This document shows positions 1 through 12,900 of a DNA stretch of 64,000 nt, piece by piece; positions within the stretch are counted from its first letter, which is position 1, and each line of letters starts with the position of its first letter. The notes below the pieces were generated by a model. It did not search any database, was not told where the DNA came from, and worked only from the letters and a program-made list of their open reading frames with translations. Source of the DNA: Phenylobacterium immobile (ATCC 35973). GTDB taxonomy: Bacteria > Pseudomonadota > Alphaproteobacteria > Caulobacterales > Caulobacteraceae. Location of the stretch: positions 1,488,001 through 1,552,000 of the forward strand of contig NZ_CVJQ01000001.1 in NCBI RefSeq assembly GCF_001375595.1, read 5' to 3'. Made by a program: the position numbers and the translations under genes.

Positions 1-2014
1 GTTCGCTTTCCCACACGACCGCGATCCTGGCAGCAGCATCCTGCACGGCGCCAGCGATCTGCGCTTCGTCAGCCGCGGCAAGGCCGCCGCCCTTTTCAAG
101 CGTCGCAAGCGCCAGATCGAGTGTCATGTGAACCAGGTCGCCCATGGCCAATGCATCAAGGACAAGCGGGTCCGCGCCGCTCTCTGGGGTGCGCAGGCGC
201 ATCCCGTAGCGCCATACAAAGCCCAGCGGGCTGCGGAGCAGCAGACGAAGCGAACTGGCCGATTGAGTCCGGCCGAGGATGGCCTGCAGGAGAGGATGGT
301 CAGCGCGAACCAGTCCATCGTGCGGTGTAATCTCCTTGCGATGCCAGTTGCGCCAAGCCGTGGTGGCGCTGATGGCCTGGCTGTCCCGCGCGAACTCATC
401 GGGTCGTGCCATCAATCGATCGGTCTCGCTGAATGCGTGAGCCGGAACCGCATTGCGCCGGATGTAGATCTCCTCAGATGCCGGACCGAGCAGCGCGCTG
501 CGCCCCAGCAAGCGGCCTTCGCTGTCGCGGCGAGCGCGCGACATGACGATCTGACCGCTCGTCGTGGCGAGGATGGTCTCAAAATCTCGCCGATCCGCCG
601 CGCCGACCGGCAGCGGGTCCAGCTCAGCGGTTGGAATGATGTGATCGGAAATCAGACGATCTTCGGAAATGCCGCGCGGCCAGCGCGATGAATTCATGCC
701 GATGAGCCGAACGAAACGGCGCGGCGAAGCCGCCAAGGCGCTTGCGGGCATCCAGGCCACGGAAACGCAGGCCTCAAGCCCGTCATCCTGTTTCAGGCTG
801 TCCAGGGTCGCATCGAGCGACCCGGATGGTCCAGCCAGCAGTGCCTTGCGCCAGATCGCCAGGGCGCGTCCGGACAGAAAGGCTGCGCCGATCTCGTCGG
901 CTGTCGGATGTCCCTTCGCCAACAAATCAATGATGCCACGCAAGGTCGGCGTATGATCCGTCGCGTCGGGCCAGTCGTCGGCGGTCAGCCGGTCCAGCAA
1001 GCGGTGCCAAGATGCCGGCGAAGCCAGCGGCGCGTCGGTCGGCAGGACCCGCAGCCAGCCCTGCGGCAAGCCGGCAAACGGGCCGGTTTCCGAACCGCAC
1101 AACGATGCGAGCCGACGCATCCGGGTCTGCGAGAAGCCGCGAATGAGGAGATCCGCGAGCGCCGCAGCCGCCTGACCATCCCGGGTTGTCGTGACCTTGA
1201 TGCCGTGGACGAAGTGAAGATCCAGGTTCGCATCGGCGCGCAGGGCGAGGAGGTGATCGTCATAGTCACCGGTCGATGCGGCCGCGATCGCGATGTCGGC
1301 GGGCTCCGCTTCGCCTGAAGCCATCAGGCCCCGCGCCCATCGAATGGCCTCGATCGCCTCGTGATAGGCAGTCGCGGCGCTGACCGTGCTGATTGCCGGA
1401 GCGGTTGGGTCTGCCCGATTGATCGTGACGTCGAACGCGTCCAGCCACGGCGGGGTCGGCCGAGGGCCGGCTGTCCAGCTCACCGAAGTATGTGCGGTGA
1501 GCTCCTGCAGGAGCGGACGCCAGCACGGCGAAAGCTCGGTGATACCGACGATCTCGAGCGGACCCAAAACCGCATGAGCATGAGCAACGCGCTCCAATGC
1601 GCGGGCCACGAGATCGGTAGGACGCATCATACCGGGCGGCAACTGGGCTAGAACCGCAGCTTCCAGGCGCGCGATCGAGTCGAGCCGAGGATGATCCCCG
1701 GCGCGAGCGGCCAAGTCGATACCGGCCCGCCACGCCTTATGGAGGGTGTCGGCCGCCGCATCGACCATGCCAGGAAGCAGCTTGATGCTTTCCAGCTCTC
1801 CGAGGGTCGTGTCCGGCAGCACGGCCTGGATCGCGGTTCGCAAACACTCGTCATCGATCGGACGGGCGAAGCCGCCGGCCAGACGGACCGCGAGTTGTTC
1901 AAATGACATGATCTGCACGCCGTGTCGGCGCTGCCGCGCCGCGTCGAGGCGCAACTCGCGCATCGCCAAACGGCCATGGGCGACGATGGTCCGCCGGTTA
2001 GAAAGGGTGGTCAT
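1..2014 (-). CDS. AddB/RecB-like PD-(D/E)XK nuclease family protein, 3' end beyond window
   Basis: An open minus-strand frame of 671 codons starts at ATG 2014 and runs off the left edge without a stop. The product resembles the AddB type of inactivated helicase plus nuclease. A helicase-like stretch HGIKVTTTRDGQ lies near residue 270 and RLIGMNSSRWPRG near 450. From about residue 584 the sequence SLRLLLRSPLGFVWRYG followed by MGDLVHMTLDLA matches the start of a RecB-family nuclease domain; the catalytic residues would lie outside the window. In the family these proteins process DNA ends together with a UvrD-type partner, which would be expected just to the left. It is divergent from the helicase-methylase-ATPase cluster, so a role in the same defence island is an inference. 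Confidence 0.75.
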   Translation of the reverse strand, partial: MTTLSNRRTIVAHGRLAMRELRLDAARQRRHGVQIMSFEQLAVRLAGGFARPIDDECLRTAIQAVLPDTTLGELESIKLLPGMVDAAADTLHKAWRAGIDLAARAGDHPRLDSIARLEAAVLAQLPPGMMRPTDLVARALERVAHAHAVLGPLEIVGITELSPCWRPLLQELTAHTSVSWTAGPRPTPPWLDAFDVTINRADPTAPAISTVSAATAYHEAIEAIRWARGLMASGEAEPADIAIAAASTGDYDDHLLALRADANLDLHFVHGIKVTTTRDGQAAAALADLLIRGFSQTRMRRLASLCGSETGPFAGLPQGWLRVLPTDAPLASPASWHRLLDRLTADDWPDATDHTPTLRGIIDLLAKGHPTADEIGAAFLSGRALAIWRKALLAGPSGSLDATLDSLKQDDGLEACVSVAWMPASALAASPRRFVRLIGMNSSRWPRGISEDRLISDHIIPTAELDPLPVGAADRRDFETILATTSGQIVMSRARRDSEGRLLGRSALLGPASEEIYIRRNAVPAHAFSETDRLMARPDEFARDSQAISATTAWRNWHRKEITPHDGLVRADHPLLQAILGRTQSASSLRLLLRSPLGFVWRYGMRLRTPESGADPLVLDALAMGDLVHMTLDLALATLEKGGGLAAADEAQIAGAVQDAAARIAVVWESE

Positions 2015-2030
2015 CGTCGTTCTCCCTGAC

Positions 2031-2174
2031 TTACTTCTTGTTCGGGCGCTGCGTCAGCGCCGAAGCCGCCGCCGATTTTGCCGCTGCGCTCGACTTGGGG
2101 TCGCGCAGCACCTGCGATGCCGCACTCGCGGCTTTCTTGCTCGTTACTTCATTCTTCGAGGGGGTCTTGGCCAT
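2031..2174 (-). CDS. Small lysine/alanine-rich protein, 47 aa
   Basis: A 47-codon frame starts at ATG 2174 behind a strong ribosome site (CAGGAGG, 5-6 bases upstream) and ends with TAA at 2031. The product begins MAKTPSKNEVTSKKAAS and ends LTQRPNKK; it is strongly basic, rich in Ala, Ser and Lys, and has no membrane segment. Its composition is like the tail of an H1-type or other nucleoid-associated protein. I recall near-identical unnamed small proteins in other alphaproteobacteria but know no function. It ends 16 bases before the start of the nuclease gene and is probably co-transcribed with it. Confidence 0.7.
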   Translation of the reverse strand: MAKTPSKNEVTSKKAASAASQVLRDPKSSAAAKSAAASALTQRPNKK

Positions 2175-2205
2175 GTAGTCCTCCTGTTGCCCGGCACGGT
2201 TTCGC

Positions 2206-2234
2206 TTGACGCGACTCCATGATGGGAATAGAAA
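2206..2234 (+). promoter_or_regulatory. Possible sigma-70 promoter of the defence cluster
   Basis: TTGACG (2206-2211) and TAGAAA (2229-2234) are separated by 17 bases and point into the WYL regulator gene. The match is moderate and was made by eye. The predicted start of transcription falls just before the inverted repeat at 2247. Confidence 0.35.
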
Positions 2235-2246
2235 CTACACACGTCG

Positions 2247-2277
2247 TGCAGATGTGTCCATATAGTTTTTATCTGCA
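2247..2277. promoter_or_regulatory. Inverted repeat, candidate operator of the WYL regulator
   Basis: TGCAGAT (2247-2253) and ATCTGCA (2271-2277) form a perfect 7-base inverted repeat with a 17-base AT-rich spacer. It lies in the 5' leader of the WYL regulator, just downstream of the putative promoter. WYL/HTH regulators of defence islands (BrxR, CapW) bind such repeats and repress their own operon. Assignment to this regulator is inferred from position only. Confidence 0.4.
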
Positions 2278-2299
2278 TCCGTTTTGGAGGAAGATTCGG

Positions 2300-3184
2300 A
2301 TGGCGGAAAGCCTGACGACATTGAAGTGGGGCGTTGAGCGTCGGCTCGAGTTCATCGAGTTCCGCCTGTTCTGGGAAGGCGGGGTCAATCGCTCGGACAT
2401 CATCGAGATGTTCGATGTCTCGGTGCCGCAAGCATCAAAGGATTTGACGCTCTACCAGGAGCGAGCGCCCCACAACGCCCTCTACGACAAGAGCGCCAAG
2501 CGGTACGTCGCGAGCGAGCATTTCGAACCCCATTTCCTCAAGCCCGATCCCGACGGCTATCTGTCGCGCCTGCGGTCGGTTGCTGAAGGACTGATCGATC
2601 TATCGGAATCCTGGATCACCCAGGTTCCTGACACTGACATCGCCTTGACGCCCCGGCGAGATATCGACGCGTCCGTACTGCGCACGGTCCTCAGCGCCGT
2701 GCGCGATCACCGGTCTGTGGACATTCACTATCAGTCGATGAGTAAAGATCGGCCCGATCCGATCTGGCGCCGGATCACGCCCCACGCCTTCGGCTATGAC
2801 GGCTTCCGCTGGCACGTTCGCGGCTATTGTCACGTCACCGACAAGTTCAAGGATTTCCTGCTGCCGCGCGTTCTCGGGATCGGGAGCCTCGACGAACCTG
2901 GGGCGCCCGCAGAGCATGATGCGCTTTGGCAAGAGCGGTTCGGTGTCGAGATTGGCCCTCACCCTGATCTGACCACAAGTCAGAAGGCCGTCGTCGCCAA
3001 AGACTATGGCATGGAGAAAGGCTCAGCGGTCCTCACCGTGCGCTACGCCATGTTGTTCTATGTTCTGAAGCGGCTCGGCCTCTTGGGCGACGCCGCCAAG
3101 CTGCCGGCCCGGAGTCAGCACATCGTTGTCGTCAATCAGGCCGAGACCGAGGCGGCTTTGGAAAAAGCCGATTTTGCGGCGTGA
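2300..3184 (+). CDS. WYL-domain transcriptional regulator (BrxR/CapW-like)
   Basis: The 294-residue protein starts at ATG 2300 behind TGGAGGAAG; an upstream in-frame ATG at 2219 lacks a ribosome site and would span the operator-like repeat. Residues about 25-60 form a winged helix-turn-helix (RSDIIEMFDVSVPQASKDL). Residues about 125-200 carry a WYL domain (VDIHYQSMSK, ITPHAFGYDGFRWHVRGYC, FLLPRVLGI), followed by a C-terminal extension. In BrxR and CapW this layout makes a repressor of a neighbouring antiphage operon that is thought to be relieved by a ligand. It is the first gene of the cluster, 33 bases before the helicase, and is a good candidate for its switch. Confidence 0.85.
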   Translation: MAESLTTLKWGVERRLEFIEFRLFWEGGVNRSDIIEMFDVSVPQASKDLTLYQERAPHNALYDKSAKRYVASEHFEPHFLKPDPDGYLSRLRSVAEGLIDLSESWITQVPDTDIALTPRRDIDASVLRTVLSAVRDHRSVDIHYQSMSKDRPDPIWRRITPHAFGYDGFRWHVRGYCHVTDKFKDFLLPRVLGIGSLDEPGAPAEHDALWQERFGVEIGPHPDLTTSQKAVVAKDYGMEKGSAVLTVRYAMLFYVLKRLGLLGDAAKLPARSQHIVVVNQAETEAALEKADFAA

Positions 3185-3217
3185 GCATCAAGGCGGTTGC
3201 GGTCAGTAGGGGTAGAT

Positions 3218-6732
<3,515 letters not shown>

Positions 6733-6736
<4 letters not shown>

Positions 6737-7179
6737 GTGAAGAGAATTTGACCCAAGAGCCTCGCGGCCGTTCAGTCGTGTATTCCTTTTTCAACAAGTG
6801 GGAAGCGCCGTTAAAATCGGGGAAGGTCCATCTCTTCTTTCGAAAGCGCTTTCCGTCGAAGCTGCCTGACCGAGTCTACTTCTACATTGGCGCGCCCGTC
6901 ATGTCGGTCGTAGGCAGTGCAAAGGTAACGAAGATTGAGCGTGTGAGCGCAAGTCAGGCGCTCAGCCTCGCACCCCGAGGCTGCATACCCGAAGCCGAAC
7001 TCGCTAAATATCTCGCTGACAGAGATTCCGTTGGTGCGATCTATATGGAATGCTTCGAGTTTTTTAATCGTCCAGTTAGCGCGGACGATATTTCGAGCAG
7101 GATGGTCTTTTCGCCACCTCAAAACTTTCAGAATCTGAGCGCAGAAGATGAGAAAATGTTAGTGGAGATGGGGCGTTGA
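6733..7179 (+). CDS. ASCH/PUA-like domain protein embedded in the defence operon
   Basis: The 148-residue product overlaps the helicase stop by four bases and the methyltransferase start by four bases, so it belongs to the same operon. The core (residues about 35-115) reads FRKRFP, VYFYIGAPVMSVVGSAKVTKIERV, then a short helix and AIYMECFEFF, then a Pro-containing turn. This resembles ASCH/PUA-like proteins that begin FRKR and carry a Y-x-G/S-x-P-V beta strand. Such folds bind modified nucleotides or RNA. A role in reading the mark made by the adjacent methyltransferase, or a phage modification, is inference. It could also be an unrelated beta-barrel accessory factor. Confidence 0.6.
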
Positions 7180-9965
7180 CCGTAAAAAAGCTCATCGAGG
7201 TGGCGTTGCCCCTCGAAGCAATTAATGCTGCGTCGGCCCGCGAGAAGTCGATACGCCACGGTCATCCCTCGACCCTCCACCTGTGGTGGGCGCGGCGCCC
7301 GCTAGCGGCTTGTCGGGCGGTGCTATTCGCACAGTTGGTTGACGATCCATCCAGCCACCCAGAGGTGTTCACGACGGAAGCCGCAGTCGATGCGGAGCGC
7401 GCGCGCCTGTTCCGGATCATCGAGGATCTCGTTGTGTGGGAAAACTCCGCCAACGAAGAGGTGCTAGAACGGGCCAGGATCGAGATTCGGCGAAGCTGTG
7501 GTGGCCGGCTGCCGCAAATCTATGATCCCTTCTCAGGCGGTGGCTCGATCACGCTTGAGGCCCAGCGGCTCGGTTTGCCGGCACAGGGTTCTGACCTCAA
7601 TCCGGTCGCGGTCATGATCGGGAAAGCGCTGGTTGAGCTGCCTTCGCTCTTCCAGGGGAAGGGCCCCATTCACCCCGGACCCCAGGACCGCATCCATTAC
7701 CGCAATGCTGAGGGCTTGGCGGAGGACGTGCGATATTATGGCGAACGCCTGCGGGATCTGGCTTTTCAGCGGATCGGGCATCTCTATCCGAACGTCCAGT
7801 TGCCGGCTGCATACGGGGGTGGCGAGGCAATTCCGATCGCCTGGATATGGTCGCGAACCGTGCCAAGTCCTGACCCCGCCTTTTCCGGTGCGCCGGTTCC
7901 TATCGCCTCCTCGTTTCTCCTTAGTGCAAAGCCGGGGAAGGAAGTCTGGATCCAGCCTGTCGTCGATAAGGCATCGATGACAATCTCCTACGAGATCAGG
8001 CGCGGTGGAACCAAGGCAGAGCTTGCCAAGGCCAAGGAAGGTACAAAGGCAGGGCGAGGCGCCAATTTCCGGTGCTTGCTCTCCGATACAGCAATCACAC
8101 CCGATTATGTGAAAAGCATCGGACGCGCTGGACGTATGGGCCAGGTGCTGATGGCGATCGTTGCGGAAGGCAAAAACGGTCGCGCTTATGCAGCGCCGAC
8201 GCCTGAGCAGGTAAATGCCGCCTTCGCGGCCAAACCTGACTGGAAGCCAACTACCAATCTACCCAATGATCCACGGAATTTCTGGACGGTCGATTACGGT
8301 CTTACGACGTTCGGCGATCTGTTCACCGATCGCCAGCTCGTTGCCCTGACGACATTCAGCGATCTGGTTCACGATGTGCGTGCAATCATCGAGAAGGATG
8401 CCTTGGTTTCTGGAATGCTAGATGACCATGCGCGTCTCGCCGATAGCGGAAAAGGCGCAAAGGCGTATGCAGAGGCGGTAGCCGTTTACCTGGGCTTCCT
8501 TACCGGCCAACTCGCCAATCATTGTTCAACCATTTGCGGATGGAACGCGCCCAATCAGCAGATGCGCTCGACCTTTGCCCGCCAGGCTATCCCGATGACC
8601 TGGGATTTTGCCGAGGTGAATGTGTTCAGCACCTCAAGCGGCAGCTATCATAGCCTCTTCAGTCGCATGGTGAAGGGTTTTGAGGCCATAGGTGCCGGCG
8701 TGCAGCAAGCATCTGTAACGCAGGCAGATGCGCAGAGCTTGTCCTACAACTCTGGAACGGTCGTCTCCACTGATCCGCCCTATTACGACAATATCGCATA
8801 TGCAGACCTGTCGGACTTCTTCTTCTGTTGGATGAAGCCCTCTCTGAAGGAAGTATATCCCGACCTTTTTGGGCTTCTCGTGACGCCGAAGGCTGATGAG
8901 CTTGTTGCCACTCCGTACCGTCATGGCGGTCGCGAGGCCGCTGACGCGTTCTTTTTGCAGGGAATGCGTCGGGCAATCACGACTATGGCTCAGCAGACCT
9001 CGGCCGATTTTCCTACGACCATCTATTACGCCTTCAAGCAGAGTGAGGTGGAGCAGGAGGGCATAAGTTCGACCGGTTGGGCCACGTTCATCCAGTCTAT
9101 CGTCGAGGCTGGCTACGCAGTGGTGGGAACGTGGCCGCTTCGCACCGAGAAGCCGGGGCGGATGATCGCCGTCGGGACCAACGCGCTCGCCAACTCGGTG
9201 GTGCTAGTCTGCCGTAAGCGAGACATTGCTGCAGAGGCGATCACGCGAGCCGAGTTCATCCGCGCGTTAAAGCGGGAGCTACCGCCGGCAATATCGGAAT
9301 TGCAGTCCGTGAGCATCGCGCCTGCAGACATGCCGCAATCGGCGATCGGCCCCGGCATGGGGATCTTCTCTCGGTATGGTGCCGTCCTGGAATCGGATGA
9401 CACGCCAATGACCGTCAAAGCCGCTTTGCAGCTCATCAATCGTGAGCTCGATGAATACCTTGGCGGCATCCAAGGTGAATTTGATCCCGACACCCGCTTT
9501 GCGATCACATGGTTTGAGCAAAACGGTTTGAAGGCAGGTGATTACGGCACCGCGAACTCCATTGCTCAAGCACGCGGCGTGTCGGTGGAGAGTGTCCGCC
9601 ATGCTGGGATCGTTGAAGGCCAAGCTGGCAAGGTTCGCATTCTCGCGCGCGACGAGTTGGACGACAAGTGGGATCCTGCCGCAGACGGCCATCTGACAGT
9701 CTGGGAGGCGTGCCAGCATCTCGTTCGCGCTCTCGAGAATGACGGTGAAGCCAGCGCAGCGTTGCTTTTGAAGAAGCTGGGATCGGAGATGGCGGAAGCC
9801 GTCAAGGATCTGGCCTATTGCTTGTACGGCATTTGCGAGAAGCGAGCCGATGCCAAGGAAGCCACATCTTACAACGCGTTGATTGCCGTTTGGACCGAGC
9901 TTACTCGGCAGGCTGCAGCAATCCACGACACGGGCGGCAATCGCCAGACCCGGTTGGATCTCTGA
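7176..9965 (+). CDS. hmaB: DUF1156 DNA methyltransferase (Hma methylase)
   Basis: The 929-residue protein starts at TTG 7176, overlapping the previous stop (TTGA). The N-terminus IEVALPLEAINAASAREKS followed by GHPSTLHLWWARRP is the DUF1156 signature. Motif I YDPFSGGGS is at 116-124 and the catalytic motif DPPYYDN begins at D533, giving the separated arrangement of an amino-methyltransferase acting on adenine-N6 or cytosine-N4. The middle region (about 190-480) is an unusually long insertion that may hold target recognition. In defence systems of this type the methylase marks self DNA. The gap to the ATPase gene is only 13 bases. Confidence 0.88.
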   Translation: MTVKKLIEVALPLEAINAASAREKSIRHGHPSTLHLWWARRPLAACRAVLFAQLVDDPSSHPEVFTTEAAVDAERARLFRIIEDLVVWENSANEEVLERARIEIRRSCGGRLPQIYDPFSGGGSITLEAQRLGLPAQGSDLNPVAVMIGKALVELPSLFQGKGPIHPGPQDRIHYRNAEGLAEDVRYYGERLRDLAFQRIGHLYPNVQLPAAYGGGEAIPIAWIWSRTVPSPDPAFSGAPVPIASSFLLSAKPGKEVWIQPVVDKASMTISYEIRRGGTKAELAKAKEGTKAGRGANFRCLLSDTAITPDYVKSIGRAGRMGQVLMAIVAEGKNGRAYAAPTPEQVNAAFAAKPDWKPTTNLPNDPRNFWTVDYGLTTFGDLFTDRQLVALTTFSDLVHDVRAIIEKDALVSGMLDDHARLADSGKGAKAYAEAVAVYLGFLTGQLANHCSTICGWNAPNQQMRSTFARQAIPMTWDFAEVNVFSTSSGSYHSLFSRMVKGFEAIGAGVQQASVTQADAQSLSYNSGTVVSTDPPYYDNIAYADLSDFFFCWMKPSLKEVYPDLFGLLVTPKADELVATPYRHGGREAADAFFLQGMRRAITTMAQQTSADFPTTIYYAFKQSEVEQEGISSTGWATFIQSIVEAGYAVVGTWPLRTEKPGRMIAVGTNALANSVVLVCRKRDIAAEAITRAEFIRALKRELPPAISELQSVSIAPADMPQSAIGPGMGIFSRYGAVLESDDTPMTVKAALQLINRELDEYLGGIQGEFDPDTRFAITWFEQNGLKAGDYGTANSIAQARGVSVESVRHAGIVEGQAGKVRILARDELDDKWDPAADGHLTVWEACQHLVRALENDGEASAALLLKKLGSEMAEAVKDLAYCLYGICEKRADAKEATSYNALIAVWTELTRQAAAIHDTGGNRQTRLDL

Positions 9966-9978
9966 GGGGTACGAATAG

Positions 9979-12900
9979 ATGGCCAAAAGTACGCGCCAGC
10001 AAGTGTTTGAGGGTATGGAGCTGCTGCCCGAGGCGCTGATCCCCTTTGTGGAGAAGCGTCTGGAGAGCTCGCTTAAGGGTCATTGGCAGGTCCAGGTGCT
10101 GGAGAAGCTCCCCGGCCTGCGACCCAACGGTAAAGGCGACGTGGGCTGGGATCAGGCCGCGCTCTTCAACGCCATGGACCGCTTCTGGATGGACGCGTTC
10201 AAGGCCGTGCTTGGTCGAGCTGAGCGGTCACTGGTCAACGAGTTGGTCGACGTCCGCAACAAGCTCTCGCATAATGAGACCTTCACCTACGATGACGCCG
10301 AGCGCGCGCTGGACTCCATGCGCCGTCTAATGGAGGCGATCAGCGCCGGCGAGACTGCCGAGCAGCTTTCCAAGATGCGCGATACAATCCTGCGCACGAA
10401 ATTCACCGAGCTTCAGCGGAATGAAGAGCGTCGCAAGACGCAGCGGCTGGACATCTCTGTCGAAACTGTCGCCGGCCTTTTCCCATGGCGTGAAGTGGTC
10501 GAGCCTCACCAGGACGTTGCGACAGGTGAATTCCAGCAGGCCGAATTCGCGGCCGATCTCGGCAAGGTTCATACGGGCAGCGCTCCGGCAGAATACCGTG
10601 ATCCGCAGCAATTCTTTAGCCGGACCTATCTGACCGAGGGGCTGAGTACGCTGCTTGTCGGCGCCGCCAAACGCCTGTCGGGCGGCGGCGGAGATCCAGT
10701 TGTCGAGCTGCAAACCAACTTCGGCGGCGGCAAGACCCACTCGATGCTGGCGCTCTATCATATGGCTGGCGGTACGCCGGCGCAGGATCTGTCCGGTCTC
10801 GATCAACTGCTCGATGAGCATGGTCTGGCGGTCCCGGCCAAGATCAATCGCGCCGTTCTGGTCGGAACGTCGCGCGGGCCGCAGGACGTTCTCAACGCCA
10901 CTGGCGACCGGAAAATCCGCACCACCTGGGGCGAGCTGGCATGGCAGCTCGGGGGCGAAGAAGCCTTCGACATGATCGCGGAGAATGACGCGAAGGGCAT
11001 CGCGCCTGGGTCGAACCTCCTCGAGGAAATATTCAACAAATACTCGCCGTGCCTGATCTTGATCGACGAATGGGTCGCCTATCTGCGCCAAATCTACCGG
11101 GTCGAAGGTCTCCCGTCCGGCTCGTTTGATGCCAACCTTTCGTTCGTCCAGTCGCTGACCGAAGCCGTAAAGGCGAGCCCGGGCACATTGCTAGTGGCGT
11201 CGCTGCCCGCGTCGCAGATCGAGGTCGGCGGCGAAGGCGGCCAGGAAGCTCTGGCTCGGCTGAAGCAGACCTTCAGTCGCGTGGAATCGTCATGGCGTCC
11301 GGCTTCGCAGGAAGAGAGCTATGAGATTGTTCGCCGTCGGCTATTCAAGCAGATACCCGGCGATAAATTCCATCACCGCGACAATACGCTCAAGCAGTTC
11401 GCCAAGCTTTATCGCGAGAACTCGAACGACTTCCCGCAGGGCTGCGCCGACGAAGATTATCGTCGAAAGCTGGAGAAGGCCTATCCCATCCATCCGGAGC
11501 TGTTCGATCAGCTCTACACGAGCTGGGGCTCGCTGGAAAAATTTCAGCGCACGCGAGGCGTTCTGCGGCTTATGGCGCAGGTCATCCACGAATTGTGGAT
11601 GAACGGTGACCCGTCCGTGATGATCATGCCGGGCAGCGTCTCTGTCAGCTCGCCGCGGGTCGAACCTGAACTGCTCCATTACCTGGATGTGAGTTGGCAG
11701 TCGATCATCGCGGCTGACGTCGATGGCACGGCCGCTACGCCATACAAAGTCGATCAGTCCGCGCCGAACCTCAATCGCTACTCAGCGACGCGGCGCGTTG
11801 CCCGGGCGATCTTCATGGGTACGGCGCCGACGCATCAGCAGCAAAATACGGGCCTCGACGACAAGCAGATCAATCTGGGCGTCGTCCAGCCCGGCGAACG
11901 GCCTGCCATTTTCGGTGATGCGTTGCGGCGGTTGACCAACCAGGCCAAGTTTATGCACGCCGACCTCGGTCGGTACTGGTACTCGATGTCGGCCAGCCTC
12001 AACCGCATCGCGGCGGATCGTGCCGCGCAGCTTGAGAGCGCGCTGGTCTTGATGACCATCGACAATGAGTTGACGAAATACATCAACGGCATCGCTGACC
12101 GTGGTCATTTCGACGCCGTGCAGGTGGCGCCCTCGACCTCTGCGGAGGTGCCCGATGATGCAGGTGGCGTCCGCGCTGTCGTGCTGGGTGTCGCCCATCC
12201 CCATACCGGACGCGACGGCTCCGAGGCGCTGACCGAGGCCAAGGAGATCTTGATCCAGCGCGGCAGCACGCCGCGCGTCTATCGTAACATGCTGGTCTTC
12301 ATCGCGGCCGAGGCACGGCAGCTCGACAACCTCAAGGACGCCGTCCGCTCGGCTTTGGCATGGGGCGAGATCGTCCGCGATACAGATCGGCTCAACCTAA
12401 CCCAAAGCGACAGCGCGCTGGCCAAAGCGAAGCTGACCGAGGCCAATGAAACCGTGAAGACCCGGCTGAAGGAGGCGTGGTGCTACCTTCATTATCCGGT
12501 TCAGGAGAGCGCCCAGGCCGAGGTCGAGTGGGTTTCGGGCAAGGTGCCGGCCCAGGACGGTCTGTTGGCGCGGGCGAGCAAGAAGTTGGTGGCGGAGGAG
12601 GGGCTGCTCCCCGAACTTGGCCCCACTCGCCTTGACCGGGATCTCCAGAAATACATCTGGAATGGAAAGCCGCATCTCTCGCTCAAGGATCTGTGGGAAT
12701 ATCTGAACCGCTACACCTACCTGCCCCGGCTTAAGAACCAGGCTGTGCTGGTGAAGACGGTGCAGACCGCCATTACGGGAATGCTACCCGGGCCGTTTGG
12801 CTATGCGGAGCGGTGGGACGACAAGACCGACACCTATCTGGGACTGGCGATCGAGCGCGCCACCAACGCCGCCGTTGTGATCGACAGCGACAGTGTCATC

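Noticed and set aside
128..1733. Several open frames on both strands across 1-2014, such as the plus-strand one at 128-691
   Set aside because: They lie in other frames of a continuous 671-codon minus frame with AddB-like sequence; their Arg/Ala-rich products look like shadows of it.
2241..2277. TGCAGAT and ATCTGCA resemble the halves of a TraR box
   Set aside because: In a tra box the halves adjoin; here 17 bases separate them and no luxR-type gene is in the window, so a WYL operator is the simpler reading.
2219..2299. Earlier ATG for the WYL regulator at 2219
   Set aside because: No ribosome site; the 27 extra codons would cover the inverted repeat, whereas ATG 2300 has TGGAGGAAG at good spacing.
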